Assembly: GCA_042092935.1 (NCBI GenBank)
Contig: JBELFK010000065.1
Location: 1 to 15,371, forward strand
From: JASMHC01 sp042092935
Lineage (GTDB): Bacteria; Pseudomonadota; Alphaproteobacteria; Rhodobacterales; Rhodobacteraceae
Reading direction: 5' to 3'
Length of the DNA stretch: 15,371 nt
Shown here: piece by piece, positions 6,577 through 14,180 of the stretch
Position numbering within the stretch: position 1 is the stretch's first letter
Layout of the letters: each line of letters begins with the position of its first letter
Notes under the pieces: generated by a model
What the model was told of the DNA's origin: nothing
Databases searched by the model: none
What the model saw: only the letters and a program-made list of their open reading frames with translations
Made by a program: the position numbers and the translations under genes

Positions 6577-7641
6577 ATGGCAGATGGCAATTCGATATTG
6601 GGTGAAATGAACGACCGCTCGCGCGAGGTTTTTCGGCGCGTCGTCGAAGGCTATCTGGAAACCGGTGAGCCTGTTGGGTCGCGGACCTTGTCACGCTACC
6701 TGACCGAAAAAGTCAGCGCCGCGACAATTCGCAATGTGATGCAGGATCTCGAGTTGTTGGGGCTGCTGGACAGCCCGCATGTTTCCGCCGGCCGCATCCC
6801 GACGCAACAGGGACTTCGCATGTTTGTCGACGGGTTGCTTGAGGTTGGCGATCTGAATGAGACCGACCGGCAGAAGATTGAAGGCACAACGGACAGCAAC
6901 TCAAGTGATGTTTCTCAGGTTCTCGACCGTGTCGGATCGGCTCTTTCGGGTCTAACCCAAGGGGCGAGTCTTGTTTTGACACCAAAGCATGAAGCCCCGA
7001 TCAAACATATCGAGTTTGTTTCCTTAGCGATTGATCGTGCCCTTGTGGTGCTGGTGTTTGCAGACGGCCACGTTGAAAACAGGGTCTTTACACCGCCCAT
7101 TGGTCAAACCGCAGGGGCGATGCGCGAGGCGGCGAATTTCCTGAACCATATGATCGAGGGCAAGACCTTGTCCGATCTGCACCGGATGCTGAAAACCGAT
7201 ATTGCATCGCGTCGCAAAGAGATTGATGTGCTGGCGCATCAAATGGTCGAAGCCGGTCTCGCTGTTTGGGAAAATGAAGACAGCCACCCCGAGCGGCTGA
7301 TCGTGCGCGGAAGATCGAATCTACTGGGCGGCGAGGGTGACGAGGCCGATCTGGATCGCATTAAATCCCTGTTTGATGACCTTGAGCGCAAACAGGATAT
7401 CGCCGAATTTCTTGAGCTTGCCGAAGAGGGCGAGGGCGTTCGCATTTTTATTGGCTCTGAGAACAAACTTTTTTCACTTTCGGGTTCCTCTTTGGTCGTA
7501 AGTCCTTATATGAACGCTGATCGAAAAATTATTGGCGCCGTTGGGGTCATAGGCCCGACGCGTCTGAATTATGGACGTATTGTGCCGATTGTTGATTACA
7601 CGGCACAGCTGGTCGGGCGCTTGGTGTCAGACCGGAGCTAG
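6577..7641 (+). CDS. hrcA: Heat-inducible transcription repressor HrcA
   Basis: HrcA is the repressor that binds CIRCE inverted repeats, mainly upstream of groESL and sometimes dnaK operons, and depends on GroEL for its active fold. The chosen ATG 6577 gives 354 residues, normal for the family. The N-terminal winged-helix domain contains NDRSREVFRRVVEGYLETG, GSRTLSR and SAATIRNVMQDLELLGLL, followed by the conserved SAGRIPTQQGLRMFVD. The central region and the C-terminal GAVGVIGPTRLNYGRIVPIVDY are complete. The frame is open far upstream, including an ATG at 6475, but those codons do not look like HrcA. An ATG at 6607 is a possible shorter start. The GGCGGTGA before ATG 6577 is a close but tightly spaced ribosome binding site. 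grpE follows nine bases after the stop. Confidence 0.94.
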   Translation: MADGNSILGEMNDRSREVFRRVVEGYLETGEPVGSRTLSRYLTEKVSAATIRNVMQDLELLGLLDSPHVSAGRIPTQQGLRMFVDGLLEVGDLNETDRQKIEGTTDSNSSDVSQVLDRVGSALSGLTQGASLVLTPKHEAPIKHIEFVSLAIDRALVVLVFADGHVENRVFTPPIGQTAGAMREAANFLNHMIEGKTLSDLHRMLKTDIASRRKEIDVLAHQMVEAGLAVWENEDSHPERLIVRGRSNLLGGEGDEADLDRIKSLFDDLERKQDIAEFLELAEEGEGVRIFIGSENKLFSLSGSSLVVSPYMNADRKIIGAVGVIGPTRLNYGRIVPIVDYTAQLVGRLVSDRS

Positions 7642-7647
7642 AGGTGA
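7641..7647 (+). promoter_or_regulatory. grpE ribosome binding site overlapping the hrcA stop
   Basis: GAGGTGA begins with the last base of the hrcA TAG and ends three bases before the grpE ATG. It is a near-consensus Shine-Dalgarno sequence, stronger than that of hrcA, which fits a need for more GrpE than repressor from one transcript. Confidence 0.6.
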
Positions 7648-7650
7648 AAA

Positions 7651-8214
7651 ATGGCTGAGCAGAAAGAAAACGACTTTCTCGAGAGTTTAGCAGAAATGGA
7701 AGCCGAAGAATTTGGCGACCACGAACCAACCGAAGAAGAATTGGCCTTGGACGAGTTGGACACGCTCCGCGCTGAACGTGACGAATTCAAAGACCGCTTC
7801 CTGCGCGCCTTGGCGGATGCGGAAAATTCGCGCAAGCGGTCGGATCGCGATCGCCGCGAGGCCGAGAATTATGGCGGGTCGAAACTGGCCCGCGATATGC
7901 TGCCGGTCTACGACAGCTTGGTGCGGGCGGTTGAGGCGATGGGACTTGAGGACGAACAAGCCTCGGATGCTTTGCGCGAAGGCGTTGAGCTGACGCTGAA
8001 AGAGCTTCTGAACGTGTTTAAGAAGCACGGCATCCAGCCAATCCAGCCCGAAGTTGGCGAGAAATTCGACCCGCAAGAACATCAGGCGATGTTCGAGGCG
8101 CCCGTTCCGGGGACGAAGGCAGGCGAGATTATTCAGGTGTCAGCGACCGGCTTTATGTTGCACGACCGGTTGCTACGTCCGGCGCAAGTTGGGGTGTCGT
8201 CAACGCCCGGCTGA
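7651..8214 (+). CDS. grpE: Nucleotide exchange factor GrpE
   Basis: GrpE releases ADP from the chaperone DnaK and so resets the DnaK-DnaJ cycle. The protein is 187 residues. An acidic N-terminal stretch rich in Glu and Asp leads into the long dimerising helix (about residues 30-70: LDTLRAERDEFKDRFLRALA, then ENSRKRSDRDRREAENYG). The C-terminal beta domain contains the signature GVELTLKELLNVFKKHGI and then EKFDPQEHQAMFEAPVPG, with the typical ending of GFMLHDRLLRPAQVGVS. It follows hrcA by nine bases with a strong Shine-Dalgarno sequence. Transcription probably stops at the hairpin at 8270-8300. Confidence 0.96.
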   Translation: MAEQKENDFLESLAEMEAEEFGDHEPTEEELALDELDTLRAERDEFKDRFLRALADAENSRKRSDRDRREAENYGGSKLARDMLPVYDSLVRAVEAMGLEDEQASDALREGVELTLKELLNVFKKHGIQPIQPEVGEKFDPQEHQAMFEAPVPGTKAGEIIQVSATGFMLHDRLLRPAQVGVSSTPG

Positions 8215-8237
8215 TCTGTCGGAGTTGAGTATTTGGA

Positions 8238-8301
8238 CAAAGAAAAAGCGAGTGGCGTTGTTCACTAGCAAGCGCGTCAGGTTTGGCGCGCTTTTTCTTT
8301 G
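8238..8301. terminator. Probable bidirectional terminator between grpE and mutS
   Basis: For + strand transcription, AAGCGCG (8270-8276), a 10-base loop and CGCGCTT (8287-8293) form a GC-rich hairpin followed by TTTCTTT, a normal intrinsic terminator for grpE. It is embedded in the last codons and stop of mutS. In addition, CAAAGAAAAAGCG (8238-8250) is exactly inverted as CGCTTTTTCTTTG (8289-8301), so transcripts of both strands end in a U-rich tract paired to an A-rich arm. On the mutS strand the inner hairpin before the U-tract is weak (AGTG/CACT), so termination in that direction is less certain. Confidence 0.65.
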
Positions 8302-10925
8302 AGATCATAGAGCGCCTGAAGGGCCTCGCGCGGGGTCATTTCGTCTGGATGGATGCTGTTAAGCGTGTCCTCAACGATCGAATCTTTTTGTACAGGCGGC
8401 GGCGCAGAGGGCGGCGTTGCGGCAAACAACGGCAGATCGTCGATGAGCGTTTTTTGTTTCGCCCCACCTTCTCGCTCGCCTTTTTCGAGCGCCTCAAGAA
8501 CGACCCGCGCGCGGGCGACGACGGCGGGGGGAAGCCCGGCGAGTTGCGCGACTTGAACGCCATAGCTCCGGTCGGCGGCGCCTTTTTTCACCTCGTGCAG
8601 GAAAATGACGTCGCCGTCCCATTCTTTGACGGTCACCGTGGCGTTTTCGACGCCGTCCAGCTTACCGGCGAGTGTTGTCATTTCGTGATAATGGGTCGCG
8701 AAAAGCGCGCGGGCGCGATTGATGTCGTGTAAATGTTCAAGCGTCGCCCAGGCGATGGACAGCCCGTCGTAGGTGGCTGTTCCGCGTCCGATTTCATCGA
8801 GAATGACCAGCGCGTGATCGTCGGCTTGATTGAGGATGGCAGCGGTTTCGACCATTTCGACCATAAAGGTCGAGCGCCCGCGTGCGAGGTCGTCCGATGC
8901 GCCGACGCGGCTGAACAACTGGCTAACGAGACCGATTTTCGCTGAGGCGGCGGGGACAAAGCTGCCCATTTGGGCCAGCACAGCGATGAGCGCGTTCTGG
9001 CGCAGGAATGTCGATTTACCCGCCATGTTCGGACCGGTCAAAAGCCAGATCGCGGCGGACTGGTCTGCCGTAAGATCGCAATCATTGGCGACAAAGGGCG
9101 CACCCTGCGCCTTGAGGGCGTGCTCCACGACCGGGTGACGCCCAGCCCTTATGTCAAGCGCACGCGAGGCGTCCATTTCAGGGCGGCACCAATCCTCGGC
9201 GCGGGCAAGGTCGGCAAGGGCGGTCGCCAGATCGAACTCGGATAGCCCGCGCGCGGCATCGCCGAGTTGGGCGTGCTGATCCAGAATTGCATGTCTTAGG
9301 CTGGAATAGAGACGCTTTTCGATCTCAATCGCACGCCCACCGGCGTTGAGGATCTTGGTTTCCATTTCAGACAGCGGGACGGTCGTAAAGCGCACCTGGT
9401 TGGCGGTGGTTTGGCGGTGCTTGAAGGTATCCGACAGTGGTTCGGACAGCATTTTGTCCGCGTGGGTCGCTGTGACCTCGACGAAATAGCCGAGAACATT
9501 GTTGTGCTTGATCTTAAGGCCCGAAATACCCGAGAGCGCCGCGTAATCAGCTTGCATCGCGGCGATGACCGAGCGCCCCTCGTCACGAAGCCTGCGACAT
9601 TCGTCAAGCTCATCGTCGTAGCCTGTTGCGATGAACCCGCCGTCGCGGGCAAGCAGGGGCGGTTCGGCGATCAAGGCTTGGTCGAGAAGGTCCAACAACG
9701 CGTCATGGCCTTTCAGGGACGCGGCGGCATCGGACAGCAAGGTCGGCAGATCGCCAGGCAGGCTGTCGGCGATGATCGCAGCTTGCTCAAGCGTGTTGCG
9801 AATGGCCGCCAAATCACGAGGGCCGCCGCGGTCAAGGGAAAGACGCGACAGGGCGCGATCAAGATCAGGAACTTTGCGAAGCGAGGCGCGCAGTTGCTCG
9901 GACATTTGACTCTGTTCCAGCCCAAAAGCGACCGCATCAAGGCGGTCGTGGATAACATCGAGGACGCGCGAGGGGCTGGATAACCGGCGCTCAAGCAGCC
10001 GTCCGCCGCCAGCAGTGACAGTCCGATCAATCACAGAAATCAAGGAACCGCTGCGCCCACCCGTCATAGATCTGGTCAGCTCAAGGTTTCTGCGGGTCGC
10101 GGCATCGATCTGCATTGTGCGAGATTCAGCCTCGCGCACGGGGGGGCGGATAAGGGGCAGTTTCCCCTTTTGCGTGATGTCGAGATACTCGACGATTGCC
10201 CCCATGGCGGACAGTTCAGCGCGGGAAAAGGTTCCAAACGCCTCAAGCGTGCCGACATTATAGAGGGTCGTCAGGCGGGTTTCGGCAGCGGTGCTGTCAA
10301 AGGCGGCGCGACCGAGAGGGGTGATCGCAGCGCCAGATTCAGAGACTATTTCCGCCAAATCAGCCTCTTTGCTTTCAGATAGGATCACCTCGCGCGGGGC
10401 GAGGCGGGCCAGCTCGGGCCCCAGACGAACCGGGGCAATGGGCATCACGCTGATTGAGCCGGTTGAAATATCGACCCAAGCCAACGCGCATTCATCACGA
10501 ACCTCGGCGAAAGCCGCCAAAAAGTTGTGACGCCGTGCCTCAAGCAGGCTTTCCTCGGTCAATGTGCCGGGTGTCACCAATCGAACCACGTCGCGTTTGA
10601 CAACGGACTTATACCCACGCTTCTTAGCCTCTTCCGGTTTTTCCAACTGTTCGCACACGGCGACGCGAAAGCCTTTGCGGATCAGCGTCAGCAAATACCC
10701 CTCGGCGGCGTGAACCGGAACGCCGCACATGGGGATGTCTTCACCGTCGTGCTTGCCGCGCTTGGTCAGCGCAATGTCGAGGGCCTCGGCTGCGGCGACG
10801 GCGTCGTCAAAAAACATTTCGTAAAAGTCGCCCATCCGATAAAACAGAAGCGCCCCTTCATGGGCCGCTTTTATTTCCAGATATTGCGCCATCATCGGCG
10901 TTACTTTTGAGTTGTTAGCGCTCAC
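8277..10925 (-). CDS. mutS: DNA mismatch repair ATPase MutS
   Basis: MutS recognises mismatches and small loops, then forms an ATP-bound sliding clamp that recruits MutL. The protein is 882 residues (853 in E. coli). The mismatch-reading Phe-x-Glu is present as F34-Y35-E36 in GDFYEMF. The connector and lever domains follow, then the ATPase: Walker A GPNMAGKS (residues 631-638, bases 9012-9035), the MutS signature and Walker B region ending DEIGRGTATYDG, and FATHYHEMTTL. Near the C-terminus, QKTLIDDLPLF resembles a sliding-clamp contact, and SIHPDEMTPREALQALYDLKEKA is the usual last helix segment. The start is GTG 10925, with six consecutive G residues six bases upstream as ribosome binding site; ATG 10895 or 10892 is a shorter option. 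It is transcribed alone, divergent from the malic enzyme gene and convergent with grpE. Confidence 0.97.
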   Translation of the reverse strand: MSANNSKVTPMMAQYLEIKAAHEGALLFYRMGDFYEMFFDDAVAAAEALDIALTKRGKHDGEDIPMCGVPVHAAEGYLLTLIRKGFRVAVCEQLEKPEEAKKRGYKSVVKRDVVRLVTPGTLTEESLLEARRHNFLAAFAEVRDECALAWVDISTGSISVMPIAPVRLGPELARLAPREVILSESKEADLAEIVSESGAAITPLGRAAFDSTAAETRLTTLYNVGTLEAFGTFSRAELSAMGAIVEYLDITQKGKLPLIRPPVREAESRTMQIDAATRRNLELTRSMTGGRSGSLISVIDRTVTAGGGRLLERRLSSPSRVLDVIHDRLDAVAFGLEQSQMSEQLRASLRKVPDLDRALSRLSLDRGGPRDLAAIRNTLEQAAIIADSLPGDLPTLLSDAAASLKGHDALLDLLDQALIAEPPLLARDGGFIATGYDDELDECRRLRDEGRSVIAAMQADYAALSGISGLKIKHNNVLGYFVEVTATHADKMLSEPLSDTFKHRQTTANQVRFTTVPLSEMETKILNAGGRAIEIEKRLYSSLRHAILDQHAQLGDAARGLSEFDLATALADLARAEDWCRPEMDASRALDIRAGRHPVVEHALKAQGAPFVANDCDLTADQSAAIWLLTGPNMAGKSTFLRQNALIAVLAQMGSFVPAASAKIGLVSQLFSRVGASDDLARGRSTFMVEMVETAAILNQADDHALVILDEIGRGTATYDGLSIAWATLEHLHDINRARALFATHYHEMTTLAGKLDGVENATVTVKEWDGDVIFLHEVKKGAADRSYGVQVAQLAGLPPAVVARARVVLEALEKGEREGGAKQKTLIDDLPLFAATPPSAPPPVQKDSIVEDTLNSIHPDEMTPREALQALYDLKEKARQT

Positions 10926-11020
10926 AGACTACCCCCCGGTTGTCAGACGTGACATTAGAGCCGTGAATCCGCAGGTTAAACCATAAAATTCGGCCTTCAC
11001 GGCACCAAGAGAGACAAAAG
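10926..11020. promoter_or_regulatory. Divergent promoter region between mutS and maeB
   Basis: These 95 bases must carry promoters in both directions. On the mutS strand TCTAAT (bases 10959-10954) is a fair -10 box about 20 bases from the GTG start, with only a weak -35 (GTTTAA near 10981). On the maeB strand TAAAAT (10984-10989) is a possible -10 without a good -35 partner, and TTGTCA (10940-10945) could be a -35 but lacks a good -10. Two inverted repeats lie here: TGTCA-GACG-TGACA (10941-10954) and GCCGTGAA...TTCACGGC (10960-11003). Confidence 0.35.
10960..11003. repeat. 8-base inverted repeat upstream of maeB
   Basis: GCCGTGAA (10960-10967) is perfectly inverted as TTCACGGC (10996-11003), with 28 bases between. 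The second arm lies 17 bases before the maeB ATG and the interval holds the possible TAAAAT box. It could be a pair of operator half-sites or an RNA leader stem. Confidence 0.4.
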
Positions 11021-13276
11021 ATGGCAAAGACAAAATATACCCGCGAAGAGGCGCTTGCTTTTCACCTGGAGCCAACCCCCGGCAAGTGGGAGGTTCAGGC
11101 GACGGTTCCAATGACAACCCAGCGCGATTTGTCTTTGGCCTATTCGCCGGGGGTCGCGGTGCCTTGTGTCGACATCGCCGAAAATCCAGAGCTGGCCTAT
11201 GATTATACCAACAAGGGCAACCTTGTAGCCGTGATCTCAAACGGCACGGCCGTTCTTGGGCTTGGCAATCTGGGTGCGCTGGGCAGTAAGCCGGTGATGG
11301 AGGGTAAATCGGTTCTGTTCAAGCGATTTGCCGACGTGAATTCCATCGATATTGAGTTGGACACTGAAGACCCTGATGAGTTCTGCAAAGCCGTCCGCCT
11401 GATGGGACCAACGTTTGGTGGCATCAACCTTGAAGACATCAAAGCGCCCGAGTGTTTCATCATCGAGCAACGCTTGAAGGAAGAAATGGATATTCCGGTC
11501 TTCCACGACGACCAACACGGGACGGCTGTTATTTGCGCTGCGGGTCTGATTAACGCGCTTCATATTAGCGGTCGCGACATTGCGGATGTTAAGATTGTGT
11601 TAAACGGTGCCGGGGCTGCGGGAATTGCCTGTATCGAGTTGCTGAAATCCATGGGTGCAAAACACGAGAATTGCATCGTTTGCGATACCAAAGGCGTGAT
11701 TTATCAGGGCCGCACCGAGGGCATGAACCAGTGGAAATCGGCCCATGCGGTCGCCACCGATCTGCGTACGCTTGAAGAGGCCATGAAGGGCGCGGATGTG
11801 TTTCTTGGTGTTTCGGCCAAGGGGGCGGTGACGCAGGAAATGGTGTCCGATATGGGCGACAACCCAGTGATCTTTGCGATGGCAAATCCAGATCCTGAGA
11901 TCACACCCGAAGAGGCCCACGAAGTGCGCCCCGACGCGATTGTGGCCACGGGCCGTTCGGACTACCCGAACCAAGTGAACAACGTCCTTGGCTTTCCCTA
12001 CTTGTTCCGAGGTGCGCTGGATATTCATGCCCGCGCGATCAACGACGAAATGAAGATCGCCTGCGCCGAGGCTTTGGCTGAACTTGCCCGCGAAGACGTG
12101 CCAGACGAAGTTGCCATGGCCTATGGTAAAAAGCTGTCATTTGGCCGCGACTACATCATTCCAACACCGTTTGACCCGCGCCTTATTCACCGCATTCCGC
12201 CCGCCGTTGCCCGCGCGGGCATGTCAACCGGTGCTGCCCGTCGCCCGATCATCGACATGGAGGCCTATGAGCTTGGCCTCAAATCCCGCATGGACCCGAC
12301 TGCGAACATCTTGCGCAGCCTGAACGCCCGTGCCCGTGCTGCCCAAGCCCGTATGATCTTTGCCGAAGGCGACGACCCACGCGTTCTGCGCGCAGCCGTG
12401 AACTACCAGCGCAGCGGAATGGGTAAGGCCCTTGTTGTTGGCCGCGAAAACGATGTGCGCCAAAAGCTCGAAGCTGCCGGCATGGGCGATGCCTATCGAG
12501 AGCTTGAGATTGTGAACGCCGGAAACACGCGCCACTTGGATACTTACAAAGAGTTTCTATATCAGCGCCTTCATCGCAAAGGTTATGACCGGCAGGATGT
12601 GCACCGTCTTGCCAGCCGTGACCGTCACGTCTTTTCGTCTCTGATGCTGGCGCATGGGCATGGTGACGCGCTTGTGACGGGTGCGACCCGCAAATCGGCG
12701 CATGTTTTGGGATTGATTAACCATGTGTTTGACGCCGACGCAGCGAATGGCGCGGTTGGCATAACAGCGCTCTTGCACAAAGGCCGCGTGGTTCTGATTG
12801 GTGACACGCTTGTGCACGAATGGCCCGACGAGGAAGATCTGGCGACAATCGCCGAGCGTGGCGCAGAAGTGGCCCGCGATCTGGGGCTTGAGCCACGTGT
12901 GGCCTTCGTCAGCTTCTCGACCTTTGGCTATCCAGTGTCTGAACGGGCAGAAAAGATGCATATCGCCCCCTCAGTTCTTGAGCGCCGCGGAGTCGATTTT
13001 GAATACGAGGGCGAGATGGCCGTTGATGTGGCTTTGAACGCTGACGCCATGGCGGCTTATCCATTCTCACGCCTGACGGGTCCGGCAAATGTTCTGGTGG
13101 TTCCGGCGCGTCACTCGGCCAGTATTTCGACCAAGCTGATGCAGGAAATGGCCGGCGCGACGGTTATTGGCCCGATTTTGACCGGTGTTGATAAGCCGAT
13201 TCAGATTTGCTCGACTGTTGCGACGGCCAATGACATTTTGAACATGGCCATTCTGGCGGCTCATAAGGCGCGGTAA
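11021..13276 (+). CDS. maeB: Malic enzyme with C-terminal phosphotransacetylase-like domain (MaeB type)
   Basis: The enzyme oxidatively decarboxylates malate to pyruvate, making NAD(P)H. This supplies pyruvate, and hence acetyl-CoA, when cells grow on dicarboxylates. The protein is 751 residues; E. coli MaeB is 759. The malic enzyme part covers about residues 1-430: Y41 in YSPGVAVPC, the catalytic Lys region GKSVLFKRFADVN (K96), metal-binding NLED (E138, D139), FHDDQHGTA (D163, D164) and the dinucleotide loop GAGAAG (196-201). From about residue 440 (FAEGDDPRVLRAA) to the end it resembles phosphate acetyltransferase; in characterised relatives this domain is regulatory rather than catalytic. 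The sequence does not settle NADP versus NAD, since both kinds of hybrid enzyme occur in alphaproteobacteria. A kinase gene follows after a single base. Confidence 0.94.
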   Translation: MAKTKYTREEALAFHLEPTPGKWEVQATVPMTTQRDLSLAYSPGVAVPCVDIAENPELAYDYTNKGNLVAVISNGTAVLGLGNLGALGSKPVMEGKSVLFKRFADVNSIDIELDTEDPDEFCKAVRLMGPTFGGINLEDIKAPECFIIEQRLKEEMDIPVFHDDQHGTAVICAAGLINALHISGRDIADVKIVLNGAGAAGIACIELLKSMGAKHENCIVCDTKGVIYQGRTEGMNQWKSAHAVATDLRTLEEAMKGADVFLGVSAKGAVTQEMVSDMGDNPVIFAMANPDPEITPEEAHEVRPDAIVATGRSDYPNQVNNVLGFPYLFRGALDIHARAINDEMKIACAEALAELAREDVPDEVAMAYGKKLSFGRDYIIPTPFDPRLIHRIPPAVARAGMSTGAARRPIIDMEAYELGLKSRMDPTANILRSLNARARAAQARMIFAEGDDPRVLRAAVNYQRSGMGKALVVGRENDVRQKLEAAGMGDAYRELEIVNAGNTRHLDTYKEFLYQRLHRKGYDRQDVHRLASRDRHVFSSLMLAHGHGDALVTGATRKSAHVLGLINHVFDADAANGAVGITALLHKGRVVLIGDTLVHEWPDEEDLATIAERGAEVARDLGLEPRVAFVSFSTFGYPVSERAEKMHIAPSVLERRGVDFEYEGEMAVDVALNADAMAAYPFSRLTGPANVLVVPARHSASISTKLMQEMAGATVIGPILTGVDKPIQICSTVATANDILNMAILAAHKAR

Positions 13277-13277
13277 A

Positions 13278-14144
13278 ATGACGGTCTATAACCTTGGTTC
13301 TATCAACGCGGATGTGTTTTACATGTTGCCGCATTTGGTCGGCCCGGGCGAGACTTTGGCCGCGTCATCATTGTACGAAGGACTCGGCGGCAAGGGCGCG
13401 AACATGTCGGTCGCGGTGGCGCGCGCAGGGTCTGTTGTTCACCACATCGGGGCTGTCGGTGCGGATGGGGCGTGGGCGATTGAGCGGCTTGCTGATTACG
13501 GGGTTGGCACCAGCTTCATTCAAGCAGTGGACGACAAGACGGGCCATGCGATCATCATGGTGGATGACAATGGTGAGAACGCCATTGTCATTTATTCAGG
13601 CGCAAACCTGCGAGTCAGCGACGCGAACATTGCCCAAGCCCTTGGCCAAGCGAGGGCCGGCGACATTTTCATCACGCAAAATGAAACGAACGCTCAGGCC
13701 CTGGCGGCAAAATCAGCCAAGGATGCAGGGCTGCGTGTCGCCTATGCGGCCGCGCCCTTTGATGCCAGCGCTGTCATGGCCGTATTGCCCTATCTTGATC
13801 TCTTGATCTTAAACCAAATCGAGGCCGAGCAGTTACAAAGCGCAACGGGGATGTCTGCGCATGAGCTTCCGATTGCAGATGTTATCGTCACGCTCGGGTC
13901 AAGCGGATGCCTCTGGCACGATAATTCGGCGGGAACAGAGACTAAATTTGCGGCGCAGAAGGTGACCCCGATAGACACGACCGGGGCTGGGGACACATTT
14001 ACCGGTTTCGTTCTGGCAACCTTGGATCAAGGTAAATCGATGGCCGAGGCGATTGATCTCGGTACAAAGGCGGCGGCGATCATGGTGACGCGCAAGGGGA
14101 CTGCGGACGTCATTACAACCCTTGCCGAGGTGGAAAACTTCTGA
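13278..14144 (+). CDS. PfkB/ribokinase-family carbohydrate kinase
   Basis: This predicted ATP-dependent sugar or nucleoside kinase has 288 residues. The N-terminal substrate-binding motif LGGKGANMSVAVARAG (GGKGAN at residues 37-42) closely resembles the ribokinase signature, and the C-terminal motif DTTGAGDTFTG (residues 233-243) contains the anion hole and catalytic base Asp239. The opening YNLGSINADVFYMLPHLVGPGET and the NQIEAEQL segment also fit ribokinase-like proteins. The exact substrate cannot be told from sequence. No ribose transporter or repressor lies beside it. It starts one base after the maeB stop, so it is very probably co-transcribed with and translated after maeB; AAGG at 13265-13268 may serve as ribosome binding site inside the maeB end. 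The link to malic enzyme is not explained by any pathway I know. Confidence 0.88.
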   Translation: MTVYNLGSINADVFYMLPHLVGPGETLAASSLYEGLGGKGANMSVAVARAGSVVHHIGAVGADGAWAIERLADYGVGTSFIQAVDDKTGHAIIMVDDNGENAIVIYSGANLRVSDANIAQALGQARAGDIFITQNETNAQALAAKSAKDAGLRVAYAAAPFDASAVMAVLPYLDLLILNQIEAEQLQSATGMSAHELPIADVIVTLGSSGCLWHDNSAGTETKFAAQKVTPIDTTGAGDTFTGFVLATLDQGKSMAEAIDLGTKAAAIMVTRKGTADVITTLAEVENF

Positions 14145-14146
14145 TC

Positions 14147-14174
14147 TTGGCAGCGCCGCAATTTCTGCTAGCGT
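14147..14174 (+). promoter_or_regulatory. Alphaproteobacterial-type promoter giving a leaderless or near-leaderless aminotransferase mRNA
   Basis: TTGGCAG (14147-14153), 13 bases and GCTAGCGT (14167-14174) fit the Caulobacter-type housekeeping pattern TTGACGS-N10-14-GCTANAWC, with mismatches. The predicted start of transcription falls at or within a few bases of the ATG at 14181. No Shine-Dalgarno sequence is present before that ATG, as expected for a leaderless message. The -35 box begins two bases after the kinase stop codon. Confidence 0.5.
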
Positions 14175-14180
14175 TTGTCC

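Noticed and set aside
6477..6590. An N-terminal extension of RNase PH up to 6590.
   Set aside because: The protein is exactly family length (238) from ATG 6476, which has a good Shine-Dalgarno sequence. The extension lies in the divergent promoter region.
6477..7650. A CIRCE element near hrcA or grpE.
   Set aside because: No TTAGCACTC/GAGTGCTAA pair or near match was found.
12893..12902. A CACGTG core in maeB as a second ParB site.
   Set aside because: The flanking arms do not match the TGTTTCAC/GTGAAACA palindrome.
12557..12961. A 134-codon open frame on the - strand within maeB, and many similar frames opposite mutS, rph, parB and hemW.
   Set aside because: They are shadows of strongly recognised genes, have no family resemblance and no ribosome binding context, and are expected in GC-rich coding DNA.
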